A DNA stretch of 5,958 nucleotides from Saprospiraceae bacterium (GTDB lineage Bacteria; Bacteroidota; Bacteroidia; Chitinophagales; Saprospiraceae). Positions 1-5,958 of the stretch are shown one piece after another (position 1 is the first letter of the stretch; each line of letters starts with the position of its first letter). The notes below the pieces were generated by a model. It was not told where the DNA came from, ran no database searches, and was given only the letters and a program-made list of their open reading frames with translations. Where the stretch lies: assembly GCA_947441325.1 (NCBI GenBank), contig CANETR010000151.1, positions 1 to 5,958 on the forward strand. The letters are read 5' to 3'. The translations under genes and the position numbers were made by a program.

Positions 1-2348
1 GTTGTACCCGTACCATAAACCTGAAATCCAGCCGGGATAGTGCAAGAATTTACAGGAAATGCTCCATTTAAGCATGTTCCAAAAAAGAAGGTAAAACTAG
101 GATTACAAGCAAGACATTGAGCCTGATTAGTAATTGGTGTTGAACCTGCAGGGTTGAAAGTGTACCAGGTATATGTTGTACCACCGCTTGCAGCCAAAAC
201 AGTAGGCGATTGCTGACAAACGTTTAGTACCGCACAGCTATTTACCACCACATCAACCGTTTCGGAACCACAGGCCAAGGTATAGGTTACTGTAAAGTTT
301 CCAACACCTGAAACTGAAGGACTAAATACCCCTGTAGTAGCATTGATACAAGCACCACAAGATGCAGAATAAGTGCCGCCGGCTGTTGTTGATTGAATTG
401 TAACTGGTGTATCAGCTACGCACAAAGTATTGGGACGGCAAATTGTTGCATCGCAGCAAGTAATACTTTGCGGAGCGCAAGCTGCAGCAGCAAATGACTG
501 AATAGTTCCTGTTCTGGTTCCAGAACCTGAGTTGCCCGTTGAACCACCTGCAATAACTTCGCCACCAGAATTTACCTCAACATCATACACATTGAAATTG
601 GTTGCAAATGAAGCCTGTTGAACAAGATTCTGATCAAATCTATATACTCCATTAGTTGAACCTACAAATATATTTCCGCAATTGTCTATATCAATACCGC
701 TACATCCCACGCTGTTACCACCAAAGCCTCCAGTGAAAGCACCGCCCGGGATAGCAACTGTTGCAATAACTGCACCTGTTGAAAAATTGCGTTTTTGTAA
801 CTGATTGCCACGGTGTACAAAAATAAAACCATTAAAATGGGCCAAAGCCATAATACCAGAGTTATCGTAACGCCAATTTTCGCATTTATAGGACAAATCT
901 AAACCGCTGTTAACGTGGAAGATATTATTTCCACCCTGTGTACATGATGTTAAACTCTGGTGGATATAACCGATGGAATCGTGCGAAAGAAAATAATACT
1001 TGGCATTATTACAGGGTGTTATGGATCGGACTTCCTGCGCATTAGTTGGACTAAGGCCATTCCCCTCATGAACTTTTACACTGGTAATGACATTTCCGGT
1101 ATTCAAATTTATATCAAAAATCCAAGGTTCTGGACCACCGAAAGCATTACCATCTGTACCAGCAACTACAAGTCTGGACTGATCGCAATTGAAAGTAATA
1201 TTCCAAAATTCTGTCAAAGTTAAAAGTCCACCCGGATTTGGATTATTCCAAACTGTTGCACCAGCATTATTTACTTTCATAATTCTTGCTGGCGAGCCAT
1301 TGGCAACATAGGAATTTCCTGCATTATCCACTGCAAAGGTACCCAACCATTCTGTTGTATCATAAGGTGTGTTGAATGTCCATTGCAAGGCACCCGCGGC
1401 ATCATATTTTATCAACTGTAGCGGAGAAGTTCCACCAATAATGTACACATTTCCTGCTCCATCGCGCTCACATTCCCAAACACAATCCCAGTTTGAGTTT
1501 GGAAAATTCGGTACCTGTGTCCAGGGATCAATAACAATTGTTTTAGTTCTGTCGTAATTATCGACATTAAAACTGATTTCGTCACCCTGAATATTGAAAT
1601 AAGAAGCGATAGTTGAGTTTTTATTTTCCTCGTAAAACGTGAGCGGTGCATGGTCGGTTATTTGACCAAAAACAGTGGAAATTGCTATAGAACCGTCAGT
1701 ATTTTGATTAATTTGCTTAGAATATTTGAGTCTTACTTTTGACAAATCGCCGCCTGGATGCACAATAACTGAATATTTGTATCCAGAAACAGGATGAATT
1801 TCATATACTACATCAATGTTGTTGTATAAATTTTTGTAAGTCAATTTTTTCCATGATTTTAAACCATGTTTGTTTACTAAAGCACCATTTTCGTAAAAAT
1901 TGTAACTGTGAGTAAAACTGTTCAAATCTTCTGAAATTATTTGAACATTAGGATTAGAGCCTATCCATTTAACAGCAATCTCATCCTTTGTTATTTTCAT
2001 GGTATGACCTACCTCTTCAAAGGCTCTGAAGTCTGCAGCATCTTTGAAACCTACTTTTTTCTTTTCAGCTCTGGCAGCTTTTTCTTCATCAGATTTTTTT
2101 CTTTTTTCCTGATGAGTAAGTTCAATTATTACACCATCTGATGTAAAATAATAGTCTTCTTGACGACCATCGTAGCCAAAAAGGATGTCTTTTCCCGAAA
2201 GTTGTGGATTTCGGTTTATGAACTGACCTTTGTTTTCAATAATTGCATTTAGTGGATTCCTTTCATTTTTCCATGAATCTGTAGATTGAGCGAATACAGA
2301 AACAACTAATAATATCCACAATGGAAATATAATCAATACTTTACGCAT
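1..2348 (-). CDS. Large exported T9SS-type surface protein, ENKGQ domain plus propeller and Ig-like modules (3' end missing)
   Basis: This open frame runs without a stop from an ATG at 2348 to the window edge, giving 782 residues with the C-terminus missing. Residues 1-20 are a Sec signal peptide (MRK, hydrophobic core, cleavage after VFA). Residues about 32-275 resemble the DUF7948 domain common at the N-terminus of Bacteroidota surface proteins: ENKGQ at 38-42, a VVYEIHP..GYKYSVIVHPGG segment, and a closing VIDPW. Residues about 280-620 carry SBBP/propeller-like turns of the D..GN.Y type at 296, 341 and 555. From residue 624 the protein becomes cysteine-rich, with two Ig-like modules (about 637-705 and 711-782); the first includes ATTGVFSPSVSG. 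Proteins of this build usually end in a T9SS or gliding-motility-type C-terminal domain, which would lie beyond base 1, so surface or extracellular location is inferred. Its ligand or role cannot be told. A charged Lys/Glu-rich stretch at 79-98 is unusual. The ATG is chosen because the signal peptide begins exactly there; no Shine-Dalgarno is seen. Confidence 0.88.
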   Translation of the reverse strand, partial: MRKVLIIFPLWILLVVSVFAQSTDSWKNERNPLNAIIENKGQFINRNPQLSGKDILFGYDGRQEDYYFTSDGVIIELTHQEKRKKSDEEKAARAEKKKVGFKDAADFRAFEEVGHTMKITKDEIAVKWIGSNPNVQIISEDLNSFTHSYNFYENGALVNKHGLKSWKKLTYKNLYNNIDVVYEIHPVSGYKYSVIVHPGGDLSKVRLKYSKQINQNTDGSIAISTVFGQITDHAPLTFYEENKNSTIASYFNIQGDEISFNVDNYDRTKTIVIDPWTQVPNFPNSNWDCVWECERDGAGNVYIIGGTSPLQLIKYDAAGALQWTFNTPYDTTEWLGTFAVDNAGNSYVANGSPARIMKVNNAGATVWNNPNPGGLLTLTEFWNITFNCDQSRLVVAGTDGNAFGGPEPWIFDINLNTGNVITSVKVHEGNGLSPTNAQEVRSITPCNNAKYYFLSHDSIGYIHQSLTSCTQGGNNIFHVNSGLDLSYKCENWRYDNSGIMALAHFNGFIFVHRGNQLQKRNFSTGAVIATVAIPGGAFTGGFGGNSVGCSGIDIDNCGNIFVGSTNGVYRFDQNLVQQASFATNFNVYDVEVNSGGEVIAGGSTGNSGSGTRTGTIQSFAAAACAPQSITCCDATICRPNTLCVADTPVTIQSTTAGGTYSASCGACINATTGVFSPSVSGVGNFTVTYTLACGSETVDVVVNSCAVLNVCQQSPTVLAASGGTTYTWYTFNPAGSTPITNQAQCLACNPSFTFFFGTCLNGAFPVNSCTIPAGFQVYGTGT

Positions 2349-2401
2349 GAAAGACTGGTTTGATTTTTAAAAACAACTTAAGAGTTTATTAATAATAAGT
2401 C

Positions 2402-2436
2402 CAAATGTACAATTTCAAAATTATATTTTGCTCAAA
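2402..2436 (-). promoter_or_regulatory. Possible Bacteroidota-type promoter for the exported-protein gene
   Basis: On the minus strand TACATTTG (2402-2409) matches the Bacteroidota -7 consensus TAnnTTTG exactly. A TTTG at 2433-2436 could be the -33 element, but the spacer is 23 bases, at the long end of what is usual. Transcription would start near 2395, giving a leader of about 45 bases before the ATG at 2348. The -7 box is good, the -33 box is weak, and there is no experimental support. Confidence 0.45.
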
Positions 2437-2443
2437 CATTCCC

Positions 2444-2463
2444 AAAAACTAATAAAAACTAAT
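2444..2463. repeat. Two perfect tandem copies of a 10-base unit
   Basis: The unit AAAAACTAAT occurs twice head to tail (2444-2453 and 2454-2463). The second copy contains the TAG stop of the small minus-strand ORF (2459-2461), so the first copy extends just past its end. This looks like a small local duplication in AT-rich DNA. No function is suggested. Confidence 0.6.
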
Positions 2464-2791
2464 ATGATAGTTTTATGTCAGCACATAATAATCTAAATAA
2501 TTCAAAATCTTTATTAAGCTGTAAGAACATGATATTCAAAAAATAACTTACGCTGTCTTTGTAGTTATGTTTTATATTAATCCGAATAACTTCATCACTA
2601 AAATGAATTAAATTTTGTAAATCTTCTCCATAGTAAATTCCTGCAAGAATGCAGATGTAATAAAACGAACATAATACCCGCTCGAACTCTGTTTCATTTT
2701 CTTTTAGTTGGGAGATTATATTTTGAACTTCTCTGAGTGAATTGTCCAGTTTTGACTTATTTCTGAAATTAAATCGAGCCAAAGCCAACAA
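2459..2791 (-). CDS. Small helical hypothetical protein, probably a broken or remnant gene downstream of acs
   Basis: I do not recognise this family. The frame gives 110 residues from a TTG at 2791. It appears almost wholly alpha-helical, with alternating hydrophobic and charged blocks (AQFLLALARF, FYYICILAGIYYGEDLQ, SYFLNIMFLQL) like a piece of a TPR-type helical-repeat protein. No signal peptide is seen. The frame stays open upstream to a TGA at 2825-2827, adding KEPNAFFKAQF. Eight codons before the end of that TGA, in the same frame, is an ATG at 2848, only 19 bases after the acs stop. Without the TGA the product would be about 129 residues and would sit as a second gene of an acs operon. 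Alternatively, a one-base slip in the T7 run (2804-2810) would join a different upstream frame reading DLSEKSPTLF, but that frame also stops at 2845-2847. The only internal ATG is near residue 87. Either the TTG is a genuine start or, more likely, this is a decayed C-terminal fragment. Confidence 0.42.
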   Translation of the reverse strand: MLALARFNFRNKSKLDNSLREVQNIISQLKENETEFERVLCSFYYICILAGIYYGEDLQNLIHFSDEVIRINIKHNYKDSVSYFLNIMFLQLNKDFELFRLLCADIKLSY

Positions 2792-2867
2792 AAACTGTGC
2801 TTTAAAAAAAGCGTTGGGCTCTTTTCAGATAAATCTTTTACCCTTCATTTTTTTACTTTAAAACTGT

Positions 2868-4766
2868 TTACAGAACAGCGCCATTTATAATTTCTTCCAC
2901 AACAAGTGGGTCAAGTAAGGTAGTTATATCCCCTAAATTAGTGCTGTCGCCTTCCGCTACTTTTCTCAAAATTCTACGCATTATTTTTCCCGATCTCGTT
3001 TTAGGCAAAGCACTTACAAACTGAATTTTATCGGGTTTTGCAATAGGACCTATTTCTTCGGAAACGGTTTGAATGATAGAAGATCTCAACCAATTCTGCT
3101 CCTCTCCTGTTGGTAATTCTTTGCAAATAACATATACATAAATCCCCTGTCCTTTTAGATCATGCGGATAGCCAACAACAGCAGATTCGATGACATTTTT
3201 ATTCTGATTTACTGCATTTTCAATCTCGGCAGTTCCGAAACGGTGACCAGAAACATTGATTACATCGTCCACTCTACCTATAATTCTGTACAGTCCGTTT
3301 TTATCTCGTTTTGCCCCATCGCCTGTAAAGTAATAACCCTTGTAAGACGAGAAATAGGTCTGCCTACAGCGTTCATGATCTCCATAAGTTGTTCGCAGTA
3401 TCGAAGGCCATGGAAATTTGATACATAAATAGCCTTCTATTTCATTTTCGACGATTTCATTGCCATTGTTATCGAGCAAGACGGGCTGAATTCCGGGAAG
3501 TGGTTGCCCTGCATGTGCAGGACAAAGCGGTGAAATGCCTGCCAGTGCCGAAATCAAAATTCCACCTGTTTCGGTCTGAAACCAGGTATCTACAATCTGA
3601 CAACGTTCTTTTCCCACATAAGTATGGTACCAATGCCAGGCCTCTTCATTGATTGGCTCACCAACAGTTCCCAATACCTTTAGCGAATGCATCGCATAAG
3701 GAATTACATAATCGGAACCCGACTGCATCAAAGACCGTATTGCGGTAGGTGCCGTATAAAAATGAGTGATGGAATGCTTTTCAATTATCTGCCAAAATCG
3801 AGAGGCATCAGGATAATTTGGCACCCCTTCAAACATCACTGTAGACGCACCATTCAAGAGAGGCCCGTATAAAATGTAACTATGACCGGTAATCCAACCT
3901 ATATCGGCTGTGCAGAAATGTATATCGTTATTATCGTATTGAAAAACATTCTTGAAAGAATATGCGGCATAAACCATATAGCCTGCTGTTGTATGCACTA
4001 CACCTTTGGGCTTTCCTGTTGAACCAGAAGTGTAAAGTATAAAAAGCATATCCTCTGCGTCCATTTCTGTTGCAGGACAATGGTCAGATATACCTTTTGA
4101 TTCAATATCATATAAATAGTCGAAATTTGGTTTTAATTGTATTGGCCAATCCAGTCTATTGACAACCAACACTTTTTCGACCGATGTGCAATTCTTAATC
4201 GCTTCGTCAACTGTATTTTTTACAGCTAATTGTTTTGCCCCTCGACACATTGCATCGCTACAAATAACTAATTTCGCAGCTGCATCATTTATTCTGTCGG
4301 AAAGAGAATTGGCCGAAAATCCAGCAAAAACGACCGAATGCACTGCTCCTATTCTTGCACAGGCCAAAAGGGCAAATGCCAATTCGGGTATCATGGGCAT
4401 GTAAATGCATACCCTGTCACCTTTTTCAACGCCAAGTTTTTTCAAAACATTTGCAAAACGGCATACTTCACTATGTAAATCTTTGTAGGAATATATCTTA
4501 TGCTTTTCGCTTGAGTCATTTGGCTCCCATATCAATGCAGGTTTTTCGGCATTACTTTCCAAATGTCGGTCGATACAATTTTCTGTAATATTCAGTTTGG
4601 CACCAAGAAACCATTTGATGTCTGGTTTTTCAAAGTCCCATTCCAATACCTTATTCCATTTTTTTCTCCAATGAAAATGCTCGGCGATTTCAGCCCAAAA
4701 CAAATCAGGTTCTTCGAGGCTTTTTTGATAATCAGTTTGATATTCGGAATAATCGGTTATGTGCAT
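2868..4766 (-). CDS. acs: Acetyl-CoA synthetase (acetate--CoA ligase, AMP-forming)
   Basis: This cytoplasmic enzyme makes acetyl-CoA from acetate, ATP and CoA through acetyl-AMP, feeding the TCA and glyoxylate cycles during acetate use or scavenging. It belongs to the ANL superfamily and, at 632 residues, is full length (E. coli Acs is 652). Visible landmarks are the N-terminal ACAS segment (FWAEIAEHFHW, 23-33), the P-loop YTSGSTGKPKG (245-255), WITGHS (291-296), GTVGEPIN (366-373), QTETGG (397-402), YFTGDGAKRD (479-488), hinge-region GRVDDVINVSGHR (497-509), and the C-terminal PKTRSGKIMRR with catalytic Lys594, the equivalent of the lysine acetylated by Pat-type enzymes. The end matches the NLGD..TL.DP..VEE family tail. 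Oddly, Phe396 replaces the second Trp of the usual WWQTE, the residue that limits the acetate pocket; the other pocket residues appear to be Ile292, Thr293 and Val368. The ATG start gives a normal N-terminus and has an A-rich leader without Shine-Dalgarno. It appears to have its own promoter, and a terminator isolates it from the upstream receptor gene. Confidence 0.96.
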   Translation of the reverse strand: MHITDYSEYQTDYQKSLEEPDLFWAEIAEHFHWRKKWNKVLEWDFEKPDIKWFLGAKLNITENCIDRHLESNAEKPALIWEPNDSSEKHKIYSYKDLHSEVCRFANVLKKLGVEKGDRVCIYMPMIPELAFALLACARIGAVHSVVFAGFSANSLSDRINDAAAKLVICSDAMCRGAKQLAVKNTVDEAIKNCTSVEKVLVVNRLDWPIQLKPNFDYLYDIESKGISDHCPATEMDAEDMLFILYTSGSTGKPKGVVHTTAGYMVYAAYSFKNVFQYDNNDIHFCTADIGWITGHSYILYGPLLNGASTVMFEGVPNYPDASRFWQIIEKHSITHFYTAPTAIRSLMQSGSDYVIPYAMHSLKVLGTVGEPINEEAWHWYHTYVGKERCQIVDTWFQTETGGILISALAGISPLCPAHAGQPLPGIQPVLLDNNGNEIVENEIEGYLCIKFPWPSILRTTYGDHERCRQTYFSSYKGYYFTGDGAKRDKNGLYRIIGRVDDVINVSGHRFGTAEIENAVNQNKNVIESAVVGYPHDLKGQGIYVYVICKELPTGEEQNWLRSSIIQTVSEEIGPIAKPDKIQFVSALPKTRSGKIMRRILRKVAEGDSTNLGDITTLLDPLVVEEIINGAVL

Positions 4767-4819
4767 TTTTATAATTGAGATTTAAATACTATTTTAAATA
4801 ATAAGTAAGTACTATCTGA

Positions 4820-4849
4820 TAAAAATACATGATTATTTCACGAACTCAA
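4820..4849 (-). promoter_or_regulatory. Predicted acs promoter (TTG, 19-base spacer, TATTTTTA)
   Basis: On the minus strand a TTG at 4847-4849 is followed after 19 bases by TATTTTTA at 4820-4827. This fits the Bacteroidota TTG / TAnnTTTG pattern with ideal spacing, although the last base of the -7 box is A rather than G. Transcription would start near 4813, leaving a leader of about 47 bases. The region is very AT-rich, so chance matches are possible. The TTG lies inside one arm of the inverted repeat at 4845-4895. Confidence 0.45.
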
Positions 4850-4895
4850 CATTTCAATTCTAATTTAAAAAAAAATTATGCCCATGAATGTTGAG
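4845..4895. repeat. Nested inverted repeat upstream of acs
   Basis: The 9-base arm CTCAACATT (4845-4853) is perfectly complementary to AATGTTGAG (4887-4895). Between them is a second pair, TAATTT (4861-4866) and AAATTA (4873-4878), around an A6 loop. One outer arm holds the predicted -33 TTG of acs and the other lies about 40 bases upstream. This arrangement could be a two-site operator or a cruciform, but this is inference. The rest of the 273-base intergenic region (4767-5039) is AT-rich, with only the receptor terminator and the promoter recognisable and no gene on either strand. Confidence 0.5.
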
Positions 4896-4979
4896 ACATG
4901 ATTTAAAAATTCCACATTAATCGCATTTAATAATTTTAAAACAACATTTAATACTCGATACTATTATTTGATTAAATAC

Positions 4980-5016
4980 AAAAAAAGAGTTGCAGTACAA
5001 AACTTGCAACTCTTTT
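4980..5016 (-). terminator. Intrinsic terminator of the TonB-dependent receptor gene
   Basis: A perfect 12-base stem pairs 4983-4994 (AAAAGAGTTGCA) with 5005-5016 (TGCAACTCTTTT) around a 10-base loop. Read on the minus strand, the second arm ends in a run of seven T (4986-4980). The hairpin starts 23 bases after the receptor stop codon, so it should end that transcript before acs. The A tract opposite the T tract might let it work on the plus strand too, but there is no plus-strand gene nearby. Confidence 0.85.
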
Positions 5017-5039
5017 ACAAAAATATGAAAGATAGTTAT

Positions 5040-5958
5040 TTATCTGTTGAAAATATAGCGTAAACCTAGCTGAATCCTCCATCTTGATTGAAAGTCAGAC
5101 TCTGTCCAAACTGCACCTTTTTGTTCTGGGAAACTATAAGTTGGAACTTTAGTTCCTGTCTGAAATCCTTCAAAACGTAACAGTTCATAATTGTTAAAAT
5201 TGCTAGAATTTACCACATAACTACGACCCCAATTTTTATTCAATAAATTGGTAAAATTGAAAATATCTATGGAAAACTGCAATGTATTTTTGTCTCCTTT
5301 TTTAGAAGTATAAGATATATCTTGTAAAAATCTTAGATCGATAATATTTGTAAAAGGAGTACGGTTTTTATTCTTTTCTGCATATTGTCCTCTATTCTTA
5401 GATAAGTAAGGGTCATTATCAATAAATGCTTCAAGTTCAGTCCACTGCTGAGCTGCTGTTCGAGTACCTTTATCAACTAAGATAATATCACTTTGATTTT
5501 CTGGAATATAAATTAGTACCCTTTCGCGAGAATCTTCATTATTCGGACCTCTACTAAATGAACCATTATCATAAATATATGAATATGTCTGTCCTGATTG
5601 ACCATTATAGAAAATTGACAATGTAGAACGGCCAGAAACTTTTTTACCGTAGGAGATACTGTAATTTAAACCAGAGAATACTCTACTACCAGTTGAGAAA
5701 TCAGAACGGCCAAGCTCGGCAAAATTACGACCATCTACCCCCAGAGCTCCTCTCCATTGTGAAGAGTTTTGAGAAGAGGTTCCTTCGAAAATAGAAGTTG
5801 CATCGCTGTAAGTGTAAGCTACAGTTCCACTAAAACCTTTTACTATGTCTTTGGTAAGTTGTATTGTTGCATTGTATGAAGAACCCTTATTTGTGTTTGA
5901 AAGTAATATGATATCAGTATAAGTACTACTGATACGACCATTATAATAATTTCTATTA
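5040..5958 (-). CDS. Oar-like TonB-dependent outer-membrane receptor, C-terminal part (5' end missing)
   Basis: The frame is open from the window edge to the TAA at 5040-5042 and gives 305 residues, the C-terminal part of a TonB-dependent transporter beta-barrel. An internal TTG at 5621 is not the start: the 112 residues before it continue the same family pattern. Fragment numbering from the edge shows Oar-type signatures: LSNTNKGSSYN (19-29), GTVAYTYSDATSIFEGTSS (44-62), GLNYSISYGKK (96-106), the hallmark LSIFYNGQSGQTYSYIY (113-129), and the terminal strand WRIQLGLRYIFNR (293-305), an aromatic-rich end typical of outer-membrane barrels. Full-length relatives are usually around 1000 residues, with an N-terminal carboxypeptidase-regulatory-like domain and a plug domain, both outside this window. 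The family sits in the outer membrane and is energised by TonB-ExbBD. Relatives include Myxococcus Oar, which is needed for secretion of the protease PopC. The substrate here is unknown. A strong terminator follows, so the gene ends its transcription unit. Confidence 0.9.
   Translation of the reverse strand, partial: NRNYYNGRISSTYTDIILLSNTNKGSSYNATIQLTKDIVKGFSGTVAYTYSDATSIFEGTSSQNSSQWRGALGVDGRNFAELGRSDFSTGSRVFSGLNYSISYGKKVSGRSTLSIFYNGQSGQTYSYIYDNGSFSRGPNNEDSRERVLIYIPENQSDIILVDKGTRTAAQQWTELEAFIDNDPYLSKNRGQYAEKNKNRTPFTNIIDLRFLQDISYTSKKGDKNTLQFSIDIFNFTNLLNKNWGRSYVVNSSNFNNYELLRFEGFQTGTKVPTYSFPEQKGAVWTESDFQSRWRIQLGLRYIFNR

Noticed and set aside
960..1557. Plus-strand ORFs of 87 and 62 codons (960-1223, 1369-1557)
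   Set aside because: They lie antisense to the continuous exported-protein frame; their translations lack domain-like features.
1412..1651. Minus-strand ORF of 79 codons in another frame
   Set aside because: It overlaps the long exported-protein frame on the same strand; the long frame carries the recognisable domains.
1941..2141. Plus-strand ORF of 66 codons rich in Phe and Ser
   Set aside because: Its composition comes from the antisense of the Lys/Glu-rich segment of the exported protein; it is a shadow.
2864..2878. Small hairpin at the acs stop codon followed by TTTT on the minus strand, as a possible acs terminator
   Set aside because: The stem is only 5 AT-rich base pairs with a 4-T tract and it overlaps the stop codon; too weak to call beside the strong receptor terminator.
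3162..4778. Several plus-strand ORFs of 61-88 codons opposite acs
   Set aside because: All are antisense to the well-supported acs frame and none has a recognisable motif or promoter.
4767..5039. A small RNA or riboswitch in the acs leader
   Set aside because: Apart from the terminator and the inverted repeat the region is low-complexity AT-rich sequence; the dyad lies upstream of the predicted start site and no known riboswitch core is visible.
5040..5621. Separate 193-residue protein starting at TTG 5621
   Set aside because: The same frame stays open to the window edge and the upstream residues carry the Oar-like receptor pattern, so this is an internal codon of a longer gene.
1..5958. 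A novel multi-gene system such as a defence or biosynthetic cluster
   Set aside because: The genes are a housekeeping ligase, a receptor end, an exported protein and a probable remnant, split by a terminator and a separate promoter; nothing links them functionally.

Overview
The window looks like a chromosomal stretch of an AT-rich, low-GC member of the Bacteroidota (Flavobacteriia, Sphingobacteriia or Chitinophagia-like; class not resolved). The reasons are a secreted multidomain protein with the ENKGQ-type N-terminal domain typical of type IX secretion (T9SS) cargo, an Oar-like TonB-dependent receptor, promoter elements resembling the Bacteroidota TTG / TAnnTTTG type, and A/T-rich leaders without Shine-Dalgarno sequences. 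Every gene I can support is on the minus strand, so transcription runs from high to low coordinates.

In transcription order the layout is as follows. (1) From 5958 to 5040 lies the C-terminal 305 residues of an Oar-like TonB-dependent outer-membrane receptor; its N-terminus is outside the window. A strong 12-bp-stem intrinsic terminator follows at about 4980-5016. (2) From 5039 to 4767 is an intergenic region with a nested inverted repeat and a plausible promoter for the next gene. (3) From 4766 to 2868 is a complete AMP-forming acetyl-CoA synthetase (acs, 632 aa). All core motifs are intact, but the acetate-pocket tryptophan is replaced by phenylalanine. (4) From 2791 to 2459 is a small helical ORF of unknown function with no good start. 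An in-frame ATG 19 bases after the acs stop is separated from it by a TGA, so it is probably a broken or remnant gene. (5) From 2348 to the left edge is the first 782 residues of a large exported protein: signal peptide, ENKGQ domain (DUF7948-like), SBBP/beta-propeller-like repeats, then cysteine-rich Ig-like modules. The C-terminal sorting domain would lie beyond base 1.

The genes do not form an obvious pathway. acs serves acetate activation in the cytoplasm. The receptor and the exported protein are cell-envelope or surface functions, separated from acs by a terminator on one side and by their own promoter on the other. I see no mobile element, CRISPR array, tRNA or rRNA. I found no convincing undescribed system. 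The points most worth a second look are the Trp-to-Phe change in Acs, the interrupted ORF after acs, and the inverted repeat overlapping the predicted acs promoter.
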